A stretch of DNA of 64,000 bases from assembly GCF_013823385.1 (NCBI RefSeq), contig NZ_PNMA01000009.1:51879-115878 (forward strand). Reading direction: 5' to 3'. A program made the position numbers and the translations under genes. How positions within the stretch are numbered: the first letter of the stretch is position 1; each line of letters begins with the position of its first letter. This DNA comes from Hyphomonas sp. Lineage in GTDB: Bacteria; Pseudomonadota; Alphaproteobacteria; Caulobacterales; Hyphomonadaceae. Positions 7,786-16,754 of this stretch are shown one piece after another. The notes beneath the pieces were generated by a model, which saw nothing but the letters and a program-made list of their open reading frames with translations, was not told the DNA's origin and did no database searches.

Positions 7786-9086
7786 CCGGCGACGGGCTCC
7801 TCCGCCCAGACCTTGCCATTCGGAAACTCATGATCGGCCATACTCTGGGGCCAGAGGTCTACCGAATAGCCCGGCGCGAGCGGGGCAAGATAGCGCCCGT
7901 CGCGGATTTCGATGGGGTTGCGGAAATGCTGGTGAAGGTGGGCGGCGTGTTCGATGACGCGGCCCTCCATCGTGCCGGAGATGCAGATATAGTCGATCAT
8001 CGAGAGGTGTTGCACATATTCGCAGAGGCCGACGCCGCCCGCATGGGGGCAGACGGGGATGCCGGCCTTGTCCGCCATCAGCATCACGGCGACGACTTCA
8101 TTGACGCCCGCAAGGCGGCAGGAATCGATCTGGCAGAAGCCGATGGCGCGGGCCTGCAGGAATTGTTTGAACATGACCTTGTTATGGGCGTGTTCGCCGG
8201 TGGCGAGCTGGATGGGCGCAACCTGGCGGGCGATTTCCTTGTGGCCGAGCACATCATCCGGGCTGGTGGGTTCTTCTACCCAGTAGATGTCGTAAGGGGC
8301 AATCGCCTTGATGGCGGCAACGGCCTGGTCGATGTTCCAGACCTGGTTGGCGTCAACGCTGAGCTTGACGTCCTTGCCGAGGGTTTCGCGGAAGAGGGCG
8401 CAGCGGCGCACATCGGTGGCGAGATCGCCGCCGACCTTGATCTTGAAATGGCGCCAGCCTTCGGCATAGGCGGTTTTCAGCAGGCTGACGATCTGGGCAT
8501 CAGTGTAGCCGATCCAGCCGGCGGATGTTGTGTAGGCCGGATAGCCTTCGCTGAGCAGGCGTTCGATGCGGGCGGCCTTGCCGGGCGCCTGCGCACTCAG
8601 GCGGGCGAGGGCTTCTTCCCGGCTGAGGAAGTCTGCGATGTGGCGGAAATCGATGGCGGAGACGAGCTTCTCCGGCGAGAGATCGGCCACATAGCGCCAG
8701 AGCGGCTTGCCGGCGCGCTTTGCCAGCGCGTCCCAGACGGCATTGTTCAGCGCGGCGGCGGCGAGATGGACCACGCCCTTTTCCGGGCCGAGCCAGCGAT
8801 ACTGGCTGTCATTCAGCAGGAGGCGCGAGGCAAGGCCGAGATCGGCTTCGAATTCGTCGAGGCTGCGGCCGATCAGATGCTTGCCGAGGCCATGAATGGC
8901 GGCGACGCAGAGATCATTCCCCCGGCCGATGGTGAAGGTGAGGCCGTTTCCATCCGGATCGCCGCCGCGCATCTTCAGCGTGGCATAGGCGCAGGAATAG
9001 TCCGGGTCCGGATTCATGGCGTCAGAGCCATGGCTATCGCGCGAGGTGGGAAAACGGATGTCGCGGGCCTCGATGGTTTCAATCAT
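7782..9086 (-). CDS. L-fuconate dehydratase (enolase superfamily)
   Basis: First gene of the fucose operon, 434 residues. It dehydrates L-fuconate to 2-keto-3-deoxy-L-fuconate in the cytoplasm. The catalytic set of the Xanthomonas campestris enzyme is present with a constant offset of three residues: K215 and K217 in FKIKVGG, D245 in SVDANQVW, E271 in VEEPTSPDD, E298 in ATGEHAHN and H348 in CPHAGGVG. This precise match makes the specificity call stronger than a generic mandelate-racemase-type annotation. The gene is read away from a 280-base spacer holding the candidate IclR operator. Confidence 0.95.
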   Translation of the reverse strand: MIETIEARDIRFPTSRDSHGSDAMNPDPDYSCAYATLKMRGGDPDGNGLTFTIGRGNDLCVAAIHGLGKHLIGRSLDEFEADLGLASRLLLNDSQYRWLGPEKGVVHLAAAALNNAVWDALAKRAGKPLWRYVADLSPEKLVSAIDFRHIADFLSREEALARLSAQAPGKAARIERLLSEGYPAYTTSAGWIGYTDAQIVSLLKTAYAEGWRHFKIKVGGDLATDVRRCALFRETLGKDVKLSVDANQVWNIDQAVAAIKAIAPYDIYWVEEPTSPDDVLGHKEIARQVAPIQLATGEHAHNKVMFKQFLQARAIGFCQIDSCRLAGVNEVVAVMLMADKAGIPVCPHAGGVGLCEYVQHLSMIDYICISGTMEGRVIEHAAHLHQHFRNPIEIRDGRYLAPLAPGYSVDLWPQSMADHEFPNGKVWAEEPVAG

Positions 9087-9268
9087 GCCTTGGGTTCCAG
9101 TGTGTCAGGGAGGGGGAGAAGGCCTGCAGGGCCGGGGCGCTGCAGGGGCGCGGGCGTTTCGGCGCGGGGGCGCGTCCGGAGCGGGGCGTCATGTTTCCTC
9201 CCTGGAATCATTTTTCACGGCCGCCTCTTGCCGGGTGGCCTCTGCGGAGATTGTTAGGTAAAGAGTGT

Positions 9269-9299
9269 TTCATATGCAAGCGGGATGTTTGTATATGAA
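9269..9299. promoter_or_regulatory. Candidate IclR operator in the divergent fucose promoter
   Basis: Inverted repeat TTCATATGCAA, spacer, TTTGTATATGAA (11 of 12 positions symmetric) between the fuconate dehydratase and mutarotase genes. The half-site TATATGAA recurs just upstream of the IclR gene at 10510-10517, which supports one shared regulator. Binding itself is inferred. Confidence 0.55.
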
Positions 9300-9365
9300 C
9301 CTTAAATGACCTCGCGTCAGGCGGCGCGAAGTGGCAGGCTGAGGGCGGGAACGCGGGAGGAAATG

Positions 9366-9695
9366 ATGCAGCGCAAGGCGATGATGATCCGGCTGAAGCC
9401 GGAAAAGATTTCGGAATACAAGGCGCTGCACGCCAATGCCTGGCCCGCGATCCTGCGGCAGATCACGGCCTGCAATATCCGCAATTACAGCATCTTCCTG
9501 CGCGAGCCGGAGAATCTGCTGGTCGGCATGTTCGAATATCACGGCAGCGATTATGAGGCCGACATGAAGGCGATGGCGGAGGATCCAGAGACCCGGCGCT
9601 GGTGGGCGCTGACCGATCCGTGCCAGAGCCCGCTGGAGTCAGCCGCGCCGGGCGAGTGGTGGGCGCCGATGGAAGAAGTGTTCCATCACGATTGA
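9366..9695 (+). CDS. L-fucose/L-rhamnose mutarotase (RhaM family)
   Basis: Small cytoplasmic sugar epimerase of 109 residues that interconverts alpha and beta anomers. The family signature is clear: KAMMIRLKPEKISEYKALHA, WPAILRQITACNIRNYSIFL, MFEYHGSDYEADMKAMA, RRWWALTDPCQ and the terminal WWAPMEEVFHHD. It is read divergently from the catabolic operon. The ATG at 9366 sits five bases after GGAGG; the ATG at 9363 would be too close, and the more distant ATG at 9306 adds a non-homologous leader. L-fucose is the likely substrate from context. Confidence 0.88.
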   Translation: MQRKAMMIRLKPEKISEYKALHANAWPAILRQITACNIRNYSIFLREPENLLVGMFEYHGSDYEADMKAMAEDPETRRWWALTDPCQSPLESAAPGEWWAPMEEVFHHD

Positions 9696-9704
9696 TTCTT
9701 CGCC

Positions 9705-10472
9705 TTAGCGGGGCGCGTGGCCCAGCGTGGCGGAGATGCGCGCGGCGGTTTCGGCCACGAGATGGGGCGCCTCTTCCAGCGAGACGCGGGCGCGGCGGGT
9801 GACCACGAAGGGTACGGTGAGGCTGGCGACGGCGCCGCGGCTGGTGGCATCGAAGATCGGCGCGCCGATATCGGTCACGCCATCGACCATGCGGGAGGGC
9901 ATGCAGACAAAGCCCTTCTCGCGCACGTCTCTGGTCTGCGCATAGAGGGTTTCAAGCTCTGCGGCGGTGGCGCCGGCGGCTTTCAGGTCTTCCACCATCT
10001 TGGCCTCATGCACGGGGGAGGCGAAGGCAAAGAGCACAAGGCCAGAGGCGGATTTCATGATCGAGCGGCGATGGCCGAGGCGGACGCTGAAGCCGACATC
10101 ATCCGGGCTTTCCGTCCGTGCAATGACGACGATCTGATCGGAGCTGACCACGGCGAGCTGAATCGACTGCATCATGCGGGAGGCCAGCGCCGACATTTCC
10201 GGCAGGGCCGCCTCATGCAGGTCCATCTTCGGCGGCGAGCGCATGCCGACTTCGAACAGGCGGTTGGACAGTTGCAGCTTTTCCGGATCGTCCGTACGCT
10301 CCACATAGCCGCGCATTTCGAGCACGACGACCATGCGGTAAATCTCGCTGCGGGAGCGGCCGAGATTGCGGGCGATATCGGAGATGGATTGCGGCGTGCG
10401 CAGGCTGGCCAGGCATTCGAGAATATCGAGGCCTTTTTCCAGGGCGGGGGCTTTGTAGGGCGCTTCCGTCAT
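9705..10472 (-). CDS. IclR-family regulator of the fucose genes
   Basis: A 255-residue regulator: N-terminal winged helix (LEKGLDILECLASLRTPQSI, SDIARNLGRSRSEIYRMVVV) and a C-terminal effector-binding domain (HRRSIMKSASGLVLFAFASP, GFVCMPSRMVDGVTDIGAPI, ASLTVPFV). It is convergent with the mutarotase gene, nine bases apart. A half-site shared with the divergent promoter lies in its own upstream region, suggesting autoregulation. The effector is probably a pathway intermediate, but nothing in the sequence shows which one. Confidence 0.9.
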   Translation of the reverse strand: MTEAPYKAPALEKGLDILECLASLRTPQSISDIARNLGRSRSEIYRMVVVLEMRGYVERTDDPEKLQLSNRLFEVGMRSPPKMDLHEAALPEMSALASRMMQSIQLAVVSSDQIVVIARTESPDDVGFSVRLGHRRSIMKSASGLVLFAFASPVHEAKMVEDLKAAGATAAELETLYAQTRDVREKGFVCMPSRMVDGVTDIGAPIFDATSRGAVASLTVPFVVTRRARVSLEEAPHLVAETAARISATLGHAPR

Positions 10473-10503
10473 TGATCGCCAGTATCCTCAGATTGCTCGG
10501 GCT

Positions 10504-10518
10504 GTTTTATATATGAAC
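10504..10518. promoter_or_regulatory. Possible second IclR half-site
   Basis: TTTTATATATGAACG, about 30 bases upstream of the IclR start, shares TATATGAA with the palindrome at 9269-9299. The opposite half is weak, so this is a tentative site. Confidence 0.35.
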
Positions 10519-10587
10519 GCAATCTGTAAAAATATCCATGGGTGACTGGGGCAAATTTCGCGGAAAAAGCAGGCCTGGCCGCGCGGG

Positions 10588-11277
10588 TCAGGCGCCGGTC
10601 ACATCCTTGGCGGCCAGCATCTGGCGGGCGGCATTTTCAGCCAGGTCCACGGCCTGTTCGATTTCATCGGCCAGTTTGCGCTTTCCCGGGGCGGTGGCCC
10701 ATCTTTCGTGGGGCAGGATCAGGCATTCCACCATCAGGGCGGCGGCAAGATCGGCAAGATAGCCGGCGGCGCGGTCCAGTTTGAAGTCTGCGGCGATATA
10801 TTCCGCATAGACATCTTTTTGTCCGTGTTCGTACTGTGTCCAGGCAAAGGCGAGTTCCCGGTCATGGCGCAGATTGTTCCAGAGGGCCGCGTCGGACTGC
10901 TGGGCGCTGCGGCGGATGGCGGCATAGGCGAGGGCCTCTTCCCGGAAGAATTCAAAAAAGCCCTTGCTGGCGCGCGCGGCCCAGGCGCGTTCGCGCAGTG
11001 TGTCGACCGCGACGGCGGCCAGGCTGCTGGCGAGGTCATTCTTGGAATTGAAATGCATGAACAGGGTGGTGACGTGAATGTCCGCCTCATCCGCGATGGT
11101 CTGCATCGTGGTGGCGGCAAAGCCTGTCTTGCTGAACTGTTCGAAGGCGACGTTGAGAATCTTTTCGCGCGTGCGCCGGCGCCGCTCTGTGCGCCGGGGA
11201 TACTTCACCTCTGCCGCCGTTGCCGGTCCGGCCCCCTGGACGGGCTCCGGCTTTTCGGTTTTGGGAGTTTTGGCCAT
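10588..11277 (-). CDS. TetR-family regulator
   Basis: A 229-residue TetR regulator. After a basic, proline-rich leader it has the canonical HTH: TREKILNVAFEQFSKTGFAA, TTMQTIADEADIHVTTLFMH and FNSKNDLASSLA. The C-terminal ligand domain is unrecognised. It lies 63 bases downstream of the GPH symporter on the same strand and is probably the last gene of the receptor-symporter-regulator unit, which it may control. I found no convincing palindrome to assign to it. Confidence 0.85.
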   Translation of the reverse strand: MAKTPKTEKPEPVQGAGPATAAEVKYPRRTERRRRTREKILNVAFEQFSKTGFAATTMQTIADEADIHVTTLFMHFNSKNDLASSLAAVAVDTLRERAWAARASKGFFEFFREEALAYAAIRRSAQQSDAALWNNLRHDRELAFAWTQYEHGQKDVYAEYIAADFKLDRAAGYLADLAAALMVECLILPHERWATAPGKRKLADEIEQAVDLAENAARQMLAAKDVTGA

Positions 11278-11340
11278 TGAAAGTCTCTTGTCCAGGATCA
11301 GGGTGGTCTGCGGGTTAGTCTAGGATGGAACGCCGGGGCG

Positions 11341-12783
11341 TCAAAGTTGTTCGGCCCTTTTGCGCGCCAGTGTTTCAACAGCCCTTTCATGATCCTGCTT
11401 TGATACGGGATAAAAACTCATGATGATGAGGGCCGCCGAAGTGAAGATGAAGGTTGCCACTGTCAGCGCCAGTGCCAGATCATTCACCGTCGTGAGGTCT
11501 ACGGCGCCCGGTTTAGCGTCATTCGGGAAGCCTACAAGCGTCAGCAGCAGGCCGGACACCAGAACGCCCATTCCCGACACGGTCTTTCCAATGAAGGTGG
11601 CGGCCGAAAACAGGAGGCCTTCGGATTGCCGGCCGGTGGTAAGCTGAATCTGGTCGGTGGCGTCAGCGATCATCGAGGCTGTGAGGATCGCCGCAGCGAC
11701 CACCGACATGGCCACCACCGCCTGGAAGAGGAACAGCGAGGGCAGCAGGGCAGAGTTCCCATTCTCCGGGAACAGACCACCGAGCCGCAACAGCACGGGA
11801 ACCACGATGCCGGTCAGCGTGACGGCGAACAGCGTCAGCGTGGTCCATTTCTTGCCGAAGGTTCTGGACAGGGGAAGCGCAATCACCAGGGCGAGAACGA
11901 CGCCGAGCAGGCCGGCCGAGGTGAGCACCGCGATCTGGTCGCTGGTCAGCTCCCAGAAATAGGTCTGCATGTAGATGGTGAGCGCCGCGTTGAGGCCGCC
12001 GGCCATGGAGCCGAAGATGCTGCCGATGAAGATGGGCGCGTTCACGCGGTGGAAGAGCGTGGCAAACATCTCCCTGATGGTTTGCAGGAAGGGTTTGCGC
12101 TCAGGCGGCGGGGGAGTGAGGAGGCTGGATATGCGGCTGTGCGTGCCGAGACTTGAGGCGAAGATGGCAGTGGCCATCAGGGGCGCCGCAATCCAGGCAT
12201 AGGTGTGATAGCCGGCGCTGTCGAGCAGGCCGCCGGCCGAAGCGGCCTCGGGCGAGAAGATGACCGTGAACACGAATATGCCCATCAGGATGCCCCCGGC
12301 AACGCCGAAGAAATACCTGTAGGAAACAAGTTCCGTGCGCTCGTGATAGTTCTGGGTGAACTCGGCCAGGAGCGCCGTAGACGGAATTTCATAGATGCCG
12401 ATGAAGGTCCGCGTGATGGTGGTCAGGATCAGCAGATAGGCAAAGAGGACAGTGTAGGAGGCCTCAGCAGGCGGGAACCAGAGGAGAAGATAGAAGATAC
12501 CCACCGGCAGGACAGAGGCATACATGAAGGGATGGCGCCGCCCCCATTTGCTCCGCAGGCTGTCAGACCATTGGCCGACCACGGGATCGAGAATGGCATC
12601 CGCGACCATGGCAATCATGATCGCGGCGCCAACCCAGGCGGCCGGGAGGCCCATCACCTGGTTGTAATAGATCATCAGGAGGGCGTTGAAACCATGGTCC
12701 TTGATACCGAACGCAATGGTTCCAACGCCGTAGACGAGTTTCGTCCGCCAGGGCAGTTTTCCAGCCTTGTCAGCCACAGACAA
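11341..12783 (-). CDS. GPH-family sugar:cation symporter (MFS)
   Basis: Inner-membrane transporter of 480 residues with about 12 hydrophobic segments. The glycoside-pentoside-hexuronide features are at the N-terminus: KLVYGVGTIAFGIKDHGFNA, LDPVVGQWSDSLRSKWGRRH and RTFIGIYEIPSTALLAEFTQ. It starts 17 bases after the TonB receptor stop. Together they could carry a sugar across both membranes. L-fucose is a reasonable guess because the catabolic operon next door has no transporter of its own, but the separate TetR gene could equally mark an independent system. Confidence 0.85.
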   Translation of the reverse strand: MSVADKAGKLPWRTKLVYGVGTIAFGIKDHGFNALLMIYYNQVMGLPAAWVGAAIMIAMVADAILDPVVGQWSDSLRSKWGRRHPFMYASVLPVGIFYLLLWFPPAEASYTVLFAYLLILTTITRTFIGIYEIPSTALLAEFTQNYHERTELVSYRYFFGVAGGILMGIFVFTVIFSPEAASAGGLLDSAGYHTYAWIAAPLMATAIFASSLGTHSRISSLLTPPPPERKPFLQTIREMFATLFHRVNAPIFIGSIFGSMAGGLNAALTIYMQTYFWELTSDQIAVLTSAGLLGVVLALVIALPLSRTFGKKWTTLTLFAVTLTGIVVPVLLRLGGLFPENGNSALLPSLFLFQAVVAMSVVAAAILTASMIADATDQIQLTTGRQSEGLLFSAATFIGKTVSGMGVLVSGLLLTLVGFPNDAKPGAVDLTTVNDLALALTVATFIFTSAALIIMSFYPVSKQDHERAVETLARKRAEQL

Positions 12784-12800
12784 CTCCCCCAGCCGCCGGA

Positions 12801-15368
12801 TCAGAAACGCACTTGCAGCTGAACGCCATAGGTGCGCGGCGGGGTAAGGTAGAGCGTTGTGGACGAGCCGCCAGCGGGGATCGCCGTCAGCGTGCCGGTT
12901 GCCCCGTCATAACCCTGCTCGTCGAACACATTCTTGACGTAGCCCACGACACGGTATCGGTCTGCCGGGCTTTTCCACACGCCGATGAGGTCTATCTGAT
13001 CGAAGGCTTCGGTCTCCGAATACGGACGGTTGAAGACGCCGTGATAGGTGGCGTCCTGCCAGGAATAGTTGCCCGATACGGTCAGATCGCCATTTGCCCC
13101 GAGCGGGATGTCATAGCTGATGTTGAGGCCCACCTTGTTGGGAATGGTGCGCGGCAGCATCTGGCCTTTGAGGTCCTGCGGCTGGTTGCCGTTGGCATCA
13201 ATCGGGCCTACGGGCTGGGCATCCGGTTGCAGGCCGAGCGGGTCTACAACGTCGATGAAGCAGCAGGCGCTGCGCACTTCGGAGTCGTTATAGGCATAAC
13301 TTGCCAGGATGCGCAGTTGATCCGTAGGCGTCCACATGGCCTCCAGCTCGACGCCCTGGGCGCGGGAATCCTCAATGTTGAAGAAACGCGTGAGGCGCAC
13401 GCCATTTTCCACCACATCCAGCGGCACCTGCAGGCCATCGTAAGCATAGTAGAAATAGCTGGCGTTGAGTTGCAGCTGATCGCCGAAGGATTTCTTCAGG
13501 CCCACTTCATAGGCATCAAGCGTTTCCTTGCCAGTCAGCGGGAACTGGCTGATGCCGCCGGCATTGAAGCCGCCGGATTTGTAACCGCGGCTGTAGCGGG
13601 CATAGTAGTTCGTGGCCGCATCCGGCTGCCACTGGATGCCGGCCACACCGGAGAGCGCGTCCCAGTCATGGGCAAGGCGGCGGCGGGCAAGGCCCGTGGC
13701 CGGATCAATTTCCACACTGCTGGCCACACCGGGCGCATCGGCATAGGATACTGTGGCCGCCGTGAGGTCGATCACCGGCGCCAGGGCGCCCGAGCCGCCG
13801 AGCGAGATGCCCGGAATGATGCCATAGCCCAGCACGCGCAGCTGTTCGGAGCCGTATTTCTCGTCCTGCGAATAGCGCAGGCCGCCCGTCAGTGTGATCG
13901 TGTCAGTGACCGAATAGTCGGCCTGGCCGAACACCGCGTAGGATTTGGTGTTGAGGTCCGAGATCGCAGTGACGTAATCGCCGCTGGGATTGGGCGCTGC
14001 GCCAAAGGGGGCGAGCATCTGGGGTTGGGCCGCATTGCCGAAATGCGATTCCTGGTGGGCATCCTCATAGTAGGCATAGGCCCCGGCAATCCACCACAGA
14101 TCCGAATCGGCCGTGGACTGAACAGTCATCTCATGGCTGGAATAGGCCCGGTCCTCGATATAGCCGAAGGTGCGCGCGGGAAAGACGGTGGCCGGGGCGC
14201 AGATGGGGCCGATATTCTCGATCAGCCAGGCGCAGTTCGGCCCGCCGGTGAAGAGTTCCCCGGCTGCAATGTTGGCCGGGTCCAGCGGATAGGTGTAGGA
14301 GATCATGTCCGTGTTGTCGTCATCACGGATCGAATTGTAGTCGAACGTGCGGTAGCCGCCCTGATACTTGATGTCGACGGTGGGCAGGCTCCAGGTGGCG
14401 ATGGCGGCAAAGCCGTAATTGCCGTCCACATTGGAGCGAGTGGGCGTGTTGGCGTTGAACTTGCGGATGTCGCTGGCGCCGGGATTGGTGGTCGCCGATC
14501 CGGCCTGGGTGAAGCCCGGCATGTAATAGCCGAAGGCGTTGCCCGGCGTCAGATAGCCCGGCGGGAAGGGGAAGGGATCATAGGGCGAGGCAAGATTGGT
14601 GCTGCGATTGCGCAGGGAGGCATCGAGATAATCGGCCTTGAGCCACAGGGAGAAGCCCTCGGCGGGGTCCATATCCAGCTGGAATTCCGCATACGTTGTT
14701 TCATTGGCGCCGCCCTCGCTGGGGCCGCCGGCGACATTCTTGTAATAGCCGTCTTCCTGATTGCGGAACGAGCCGCCGAGCTTGGCGCGGACCTTGTCGG
14801 TCAGCGGGCCGGAAATGGCGGCTTCGACTTCATAGGTCTGATAGTTGGCGATGCCGGCGCGTGCTTCGGCGCTGAAAGTGTCGGTGGGGCGTTTGGAGAT
14901 GACGTTGATCGCCCCGCCGATGGAATTGCGGCCATAGAGCGTACCCTGCGGGCCGCGCAGGATCTCGACGCGCTCGACGAAGAAGTCGCTCTTGCCGACG
15001 GCGCCGGTGGAAGAATCATAGATGCCATCGGCATAGGTCGCCACGCCGGGGTCAGAGCCGTTGGTGTTGGTCTGGCGGCCGACGCCGCGGATGAACACCC
15101 GGTCGTCGCCCGATGAGAAGGCAAGGCTGGGCGTGAAGCGGGCAAAGTCTGCGAGGCTGTCGAGCGCGAGTTCCTGGCGCATCTCCTCGGTGAAGGCGGT
15201 GACGGAGACAGGTACATCATTGAGGCTCTGCTCGCGCTTTACGGCGGTGACAGTCACCTGTTCCAGGCGCTTCACTTCGGCGGTGTCGGTGTCTTCCTGG
15301 GCGATGGCCTGCCCTGCGGCAACAATGGCCAGCGCGCTTGCGGCTGCCCACAAAGATGGTCTCTTCAT
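12801..15368 (-). CDS. TonB-dependent receptor
   Basis: Outer-membrane receptor of 855 residues. Signal peptide MKRPSLWAAASALAIVAAGQ AIA, then a TonB box-like segment (QVTVTAVKREQSLNDVPVSV), a plug (FIRGVGRQTNTNGSDPGVAT; VERVEILRGPQGTLYGRNSI) and a long barrel ending in RTYGVQLQVRF with a terminal Phe. The ATG at 15368 follows GGGAGG by a normal distance; the ATG at 15389 has no ribosome-binding site. It is the type abundant in sphingomonads and Hyphomonas, where sequence alone rarely gives the substrate. It leads the unit with the GPH symporter. Confidence 0.93.
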   Translation of the reverse strand: MKRPSLWAAASALAIVAAGQAIAQEDTDTAEVKRLEQVTVTAVKREQSLNDVPVSVTAFTEEMRQELALDSLADFARFTPSLAFSSGDDRVFIRGVGRQTNTNGSDPGVATYADGIYDSSTGAVGKSDFFVERVEILRGPQGTLYGRNSIGGAINVISKRPTDTFSAEARAGIANYQTYEVEAAISGPLTDKVRAKLGGSFRNQEDGYYKNVAGGPSEGGANETTYAEFQLDMDPAEGFSLWLKADYLDASLRNRSTNLASPYDPFPFPPGYLTPGNAFGYYMPGFTQAGSATTNPGASDIRKFNANTPTRSNVDGNYGFAAIATWSLPTVDIKYQGGYRTFDYNSIRDDDNTDMISYTYPLDPANIAAGELFTGGPNCAWLIENIGPICAPATVFPARTFGYIEDRAYSSHEMTVQSTADSDLWWIAGAYAYYEDAHQESHFGNAAQPQMLAPFGAAPNPSGDYVTAISDLNTKSYAVFGQADYSVTDTITLTGGLRYSQDEKYGSEQLRVLGYGIIPGISLGGSGALAPVIDLTAATVSYADAPGVASSVEIDPATGLARRRLAHDWDALSGVAGIQWQPDAATNYYARYSRGYKSGGFNAGGISQFPLTGKETLDAYEVGLKKSFGDQLQLNASYFYYAYDGLQVPLDVVENGVRLTRFFNIEDSRAQGVELEAMWTPTDQLRILASYAYNDSEVRSACCFIDVVDPLGLQPDAQPVGPIDANGNQPQDLKGQMLPRTIPNKVGLNISYDIPLGANGDLTVSGNYSWQDATYHGVFNRPYSETEAFDQIDLIGVWKSPADRYRVVGYVKNVFDEQGYDGATGTLTAIPAGGSSTTLYLTPPRTYGVQLQVRF

Positions 15369-15599
15369 TGTCGTATTCCTCCCAATCATCCTTTTTTTGA
15401 GTCAGCCGGGGCCTGGATGATTTTCGGCAGGATATGGTCGATTAATCTATTTGCATAGTGCTATCTTGAGCTTCCGCTACGTCCAGTGGGCAGGCCGGCG
15501 TCCGCCGGGCCCGCTTGCGCCGGCGGGCTGCCTGCTGTTACCCCTCGGGAAGGCCGCATCACGGCTAGATAACACTCAGAGGACAGGGGAGTGCCGGGC
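15369..15599. other. Divergent spacer between TonB receptor and lipoprotein genes
   Basis: No gene seen. It holds a GC-rich inverted structure at about 15488-15535 (GGCAGGCCGGCGTCCGCCGG opposite GCCGGCGGGCTGCC) and must carry the promoters of both flanking units. I could not assign promoter boxes or operators with confidence. Confidence 0.5.
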
Positions 15600-16754
15600 A
15601 TGAGATATGGGATACTGGCCGCTGGCCTTGGCCTGCTGGTGCTGGCAGGGTGCGGGCCGCAGGCGCCCGGCGGCGTGCCCACTCAGGAGGCCGAGGTGCA
15701 GACAGACCCGCTCGCCGATCTGCCCCCGCCGAGAGAGGGCGTGGTGATAGACCGGTTCGCGCGCCTGGCCCTTTCCTGCATCCACAAGGAATATCCCAAC
15801 AAGATCAGCCATGTGCTGAACTCGGCCGCCGATGCTGCCCCGCCGCGCCAGCTCTATCCGGCTTTCTATGGCTGCTTTGACTGGCACTCCTCGGTGCATG
15901 GCCACTGGCTGCTGGCGCGCATCCTGAATACCGATCCGCAAACGCCTTATGCGGAGGCCATCAAGGCGGCGCTGGCGCAGAGCTTCACGGCGGAGAACAT
16001 CGCTGGGGAGGTCGCCTATTTCCAGCAGCCCGACCGGGCCTCCTTCGAGCGCCCCTATGGCACGGCCTGGTTCCTGCAGCTGATGACGGAGCTGCGCCAG
16101 GCGGACTATCCCGAAGCGGCGGGCTGGGCCGAGACGCTTGCGCCGCTGGAAACGCTGATTGCGGACTATACCAGCGCCTGGTTGCCCAGGCTCGTCTATC
16201 CCATCCGCGCGGGCACGCATAACCAGACCGCCTTTGCCTTCGGCCTGATGATCGACTGGGCCGACGCCACCGGCAATACGGCCTTCCGTGAACAGATTGC
16301 CGCGAAGTCTCTGGAGTTCTATGCCGGGGACGTGTCCTGCCCGCTCGCCTATGAGCCTTCGGGGGAGGATTTCCTCTCGCCCTGCCTGATGGAGGCCGAC
16401 CTGATGCGCCGTATCATGCGCCGGGAAGACTTTGCCGCCTGGCTTACCGCCTTCCTGCCGCTGATCCCGCAGGATGGGCGCGGGGACTGGCTGGCGCCGG
16501 GCGTGGTGCTGGACCCCTCCGATGGCAAGCTGGTGCATCTGGATGGCCTGAACCTTTCCCGGGCCTGGGCGATGGAGGGGATTGCTGCGGCCCTGCCGGA
16601 GGCCGATCCGCGCCGCCCGGCACTGCTCGCCTCGGCGGCGGTGCATAAGGAAAGCGGCGTGGCCGCCGTCAGCGAAGAGCACTATGCCGGCAGCCACTGG
16701 CTGGCGAGCTTTGCCACCTATCTGGAAACCCGCCGGGGCATTTCTGCCGAATGA
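15600..16754 (+). CDS. DUF2891-type lipoprotein
   Basis: A 384-residue lipoprotein with lipobox LGLLVLAGCG (Cys near residue 19). The mature part looks like a DUF2891 protein: ARLALSCIHKEYPNKISHVL, LYPAFYGCFDWHSSVHGHWL, RPYGTAWFLQLMTELR, YPIRAGTHNQTAFAFGLMID and the terminal HYAGSHWLASFATYL. The many conserved aromatic, His and Asp residues suggest an alpha-barrel hydrolase-like or binding fold. The function is unknown; members are known to me from neighbourhoods with 5-oxoproline genes, and here it opens the PxpABC operon, overlapping the transporter start by four bases. The ATG at 15600 was preferred to the GTG at 15591 for its ribosome-binding-site spacing. Confidence 0.75.
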   Translation: MRYGILAAGLGLLVLAGCGPQAPGGVPTQEAEVQTDPLADLPPPREGVVIDRFARLALSCIHKEYPNKISHVLNSAADAAPPRQLYPAFYGCFDWHSSVHGHWLLARILNTDPQTPYAEAIKAALAQSFTAENIAGEVAYFQQPDRASFERPYGTAWFLQLMTELRQADYPEAAGWAETLAPLETLIADYTSAWLPRLVYPIRAGTHNQTAFAFGLMIDWADATGNTAFREQIAAKSLEFYAGDVSCPLAYEPSGEDFLSPCLMEADLMRRIMRREDFAAWLTAFLPLIPQDGRGDWLAPGVVLDPSDGKLVHLDGLNLSRAWAMEGIAAALPEADPRRPALLASAAVHKESGVAAVSEEHYAGSHWLASFATYLETRRGISAE

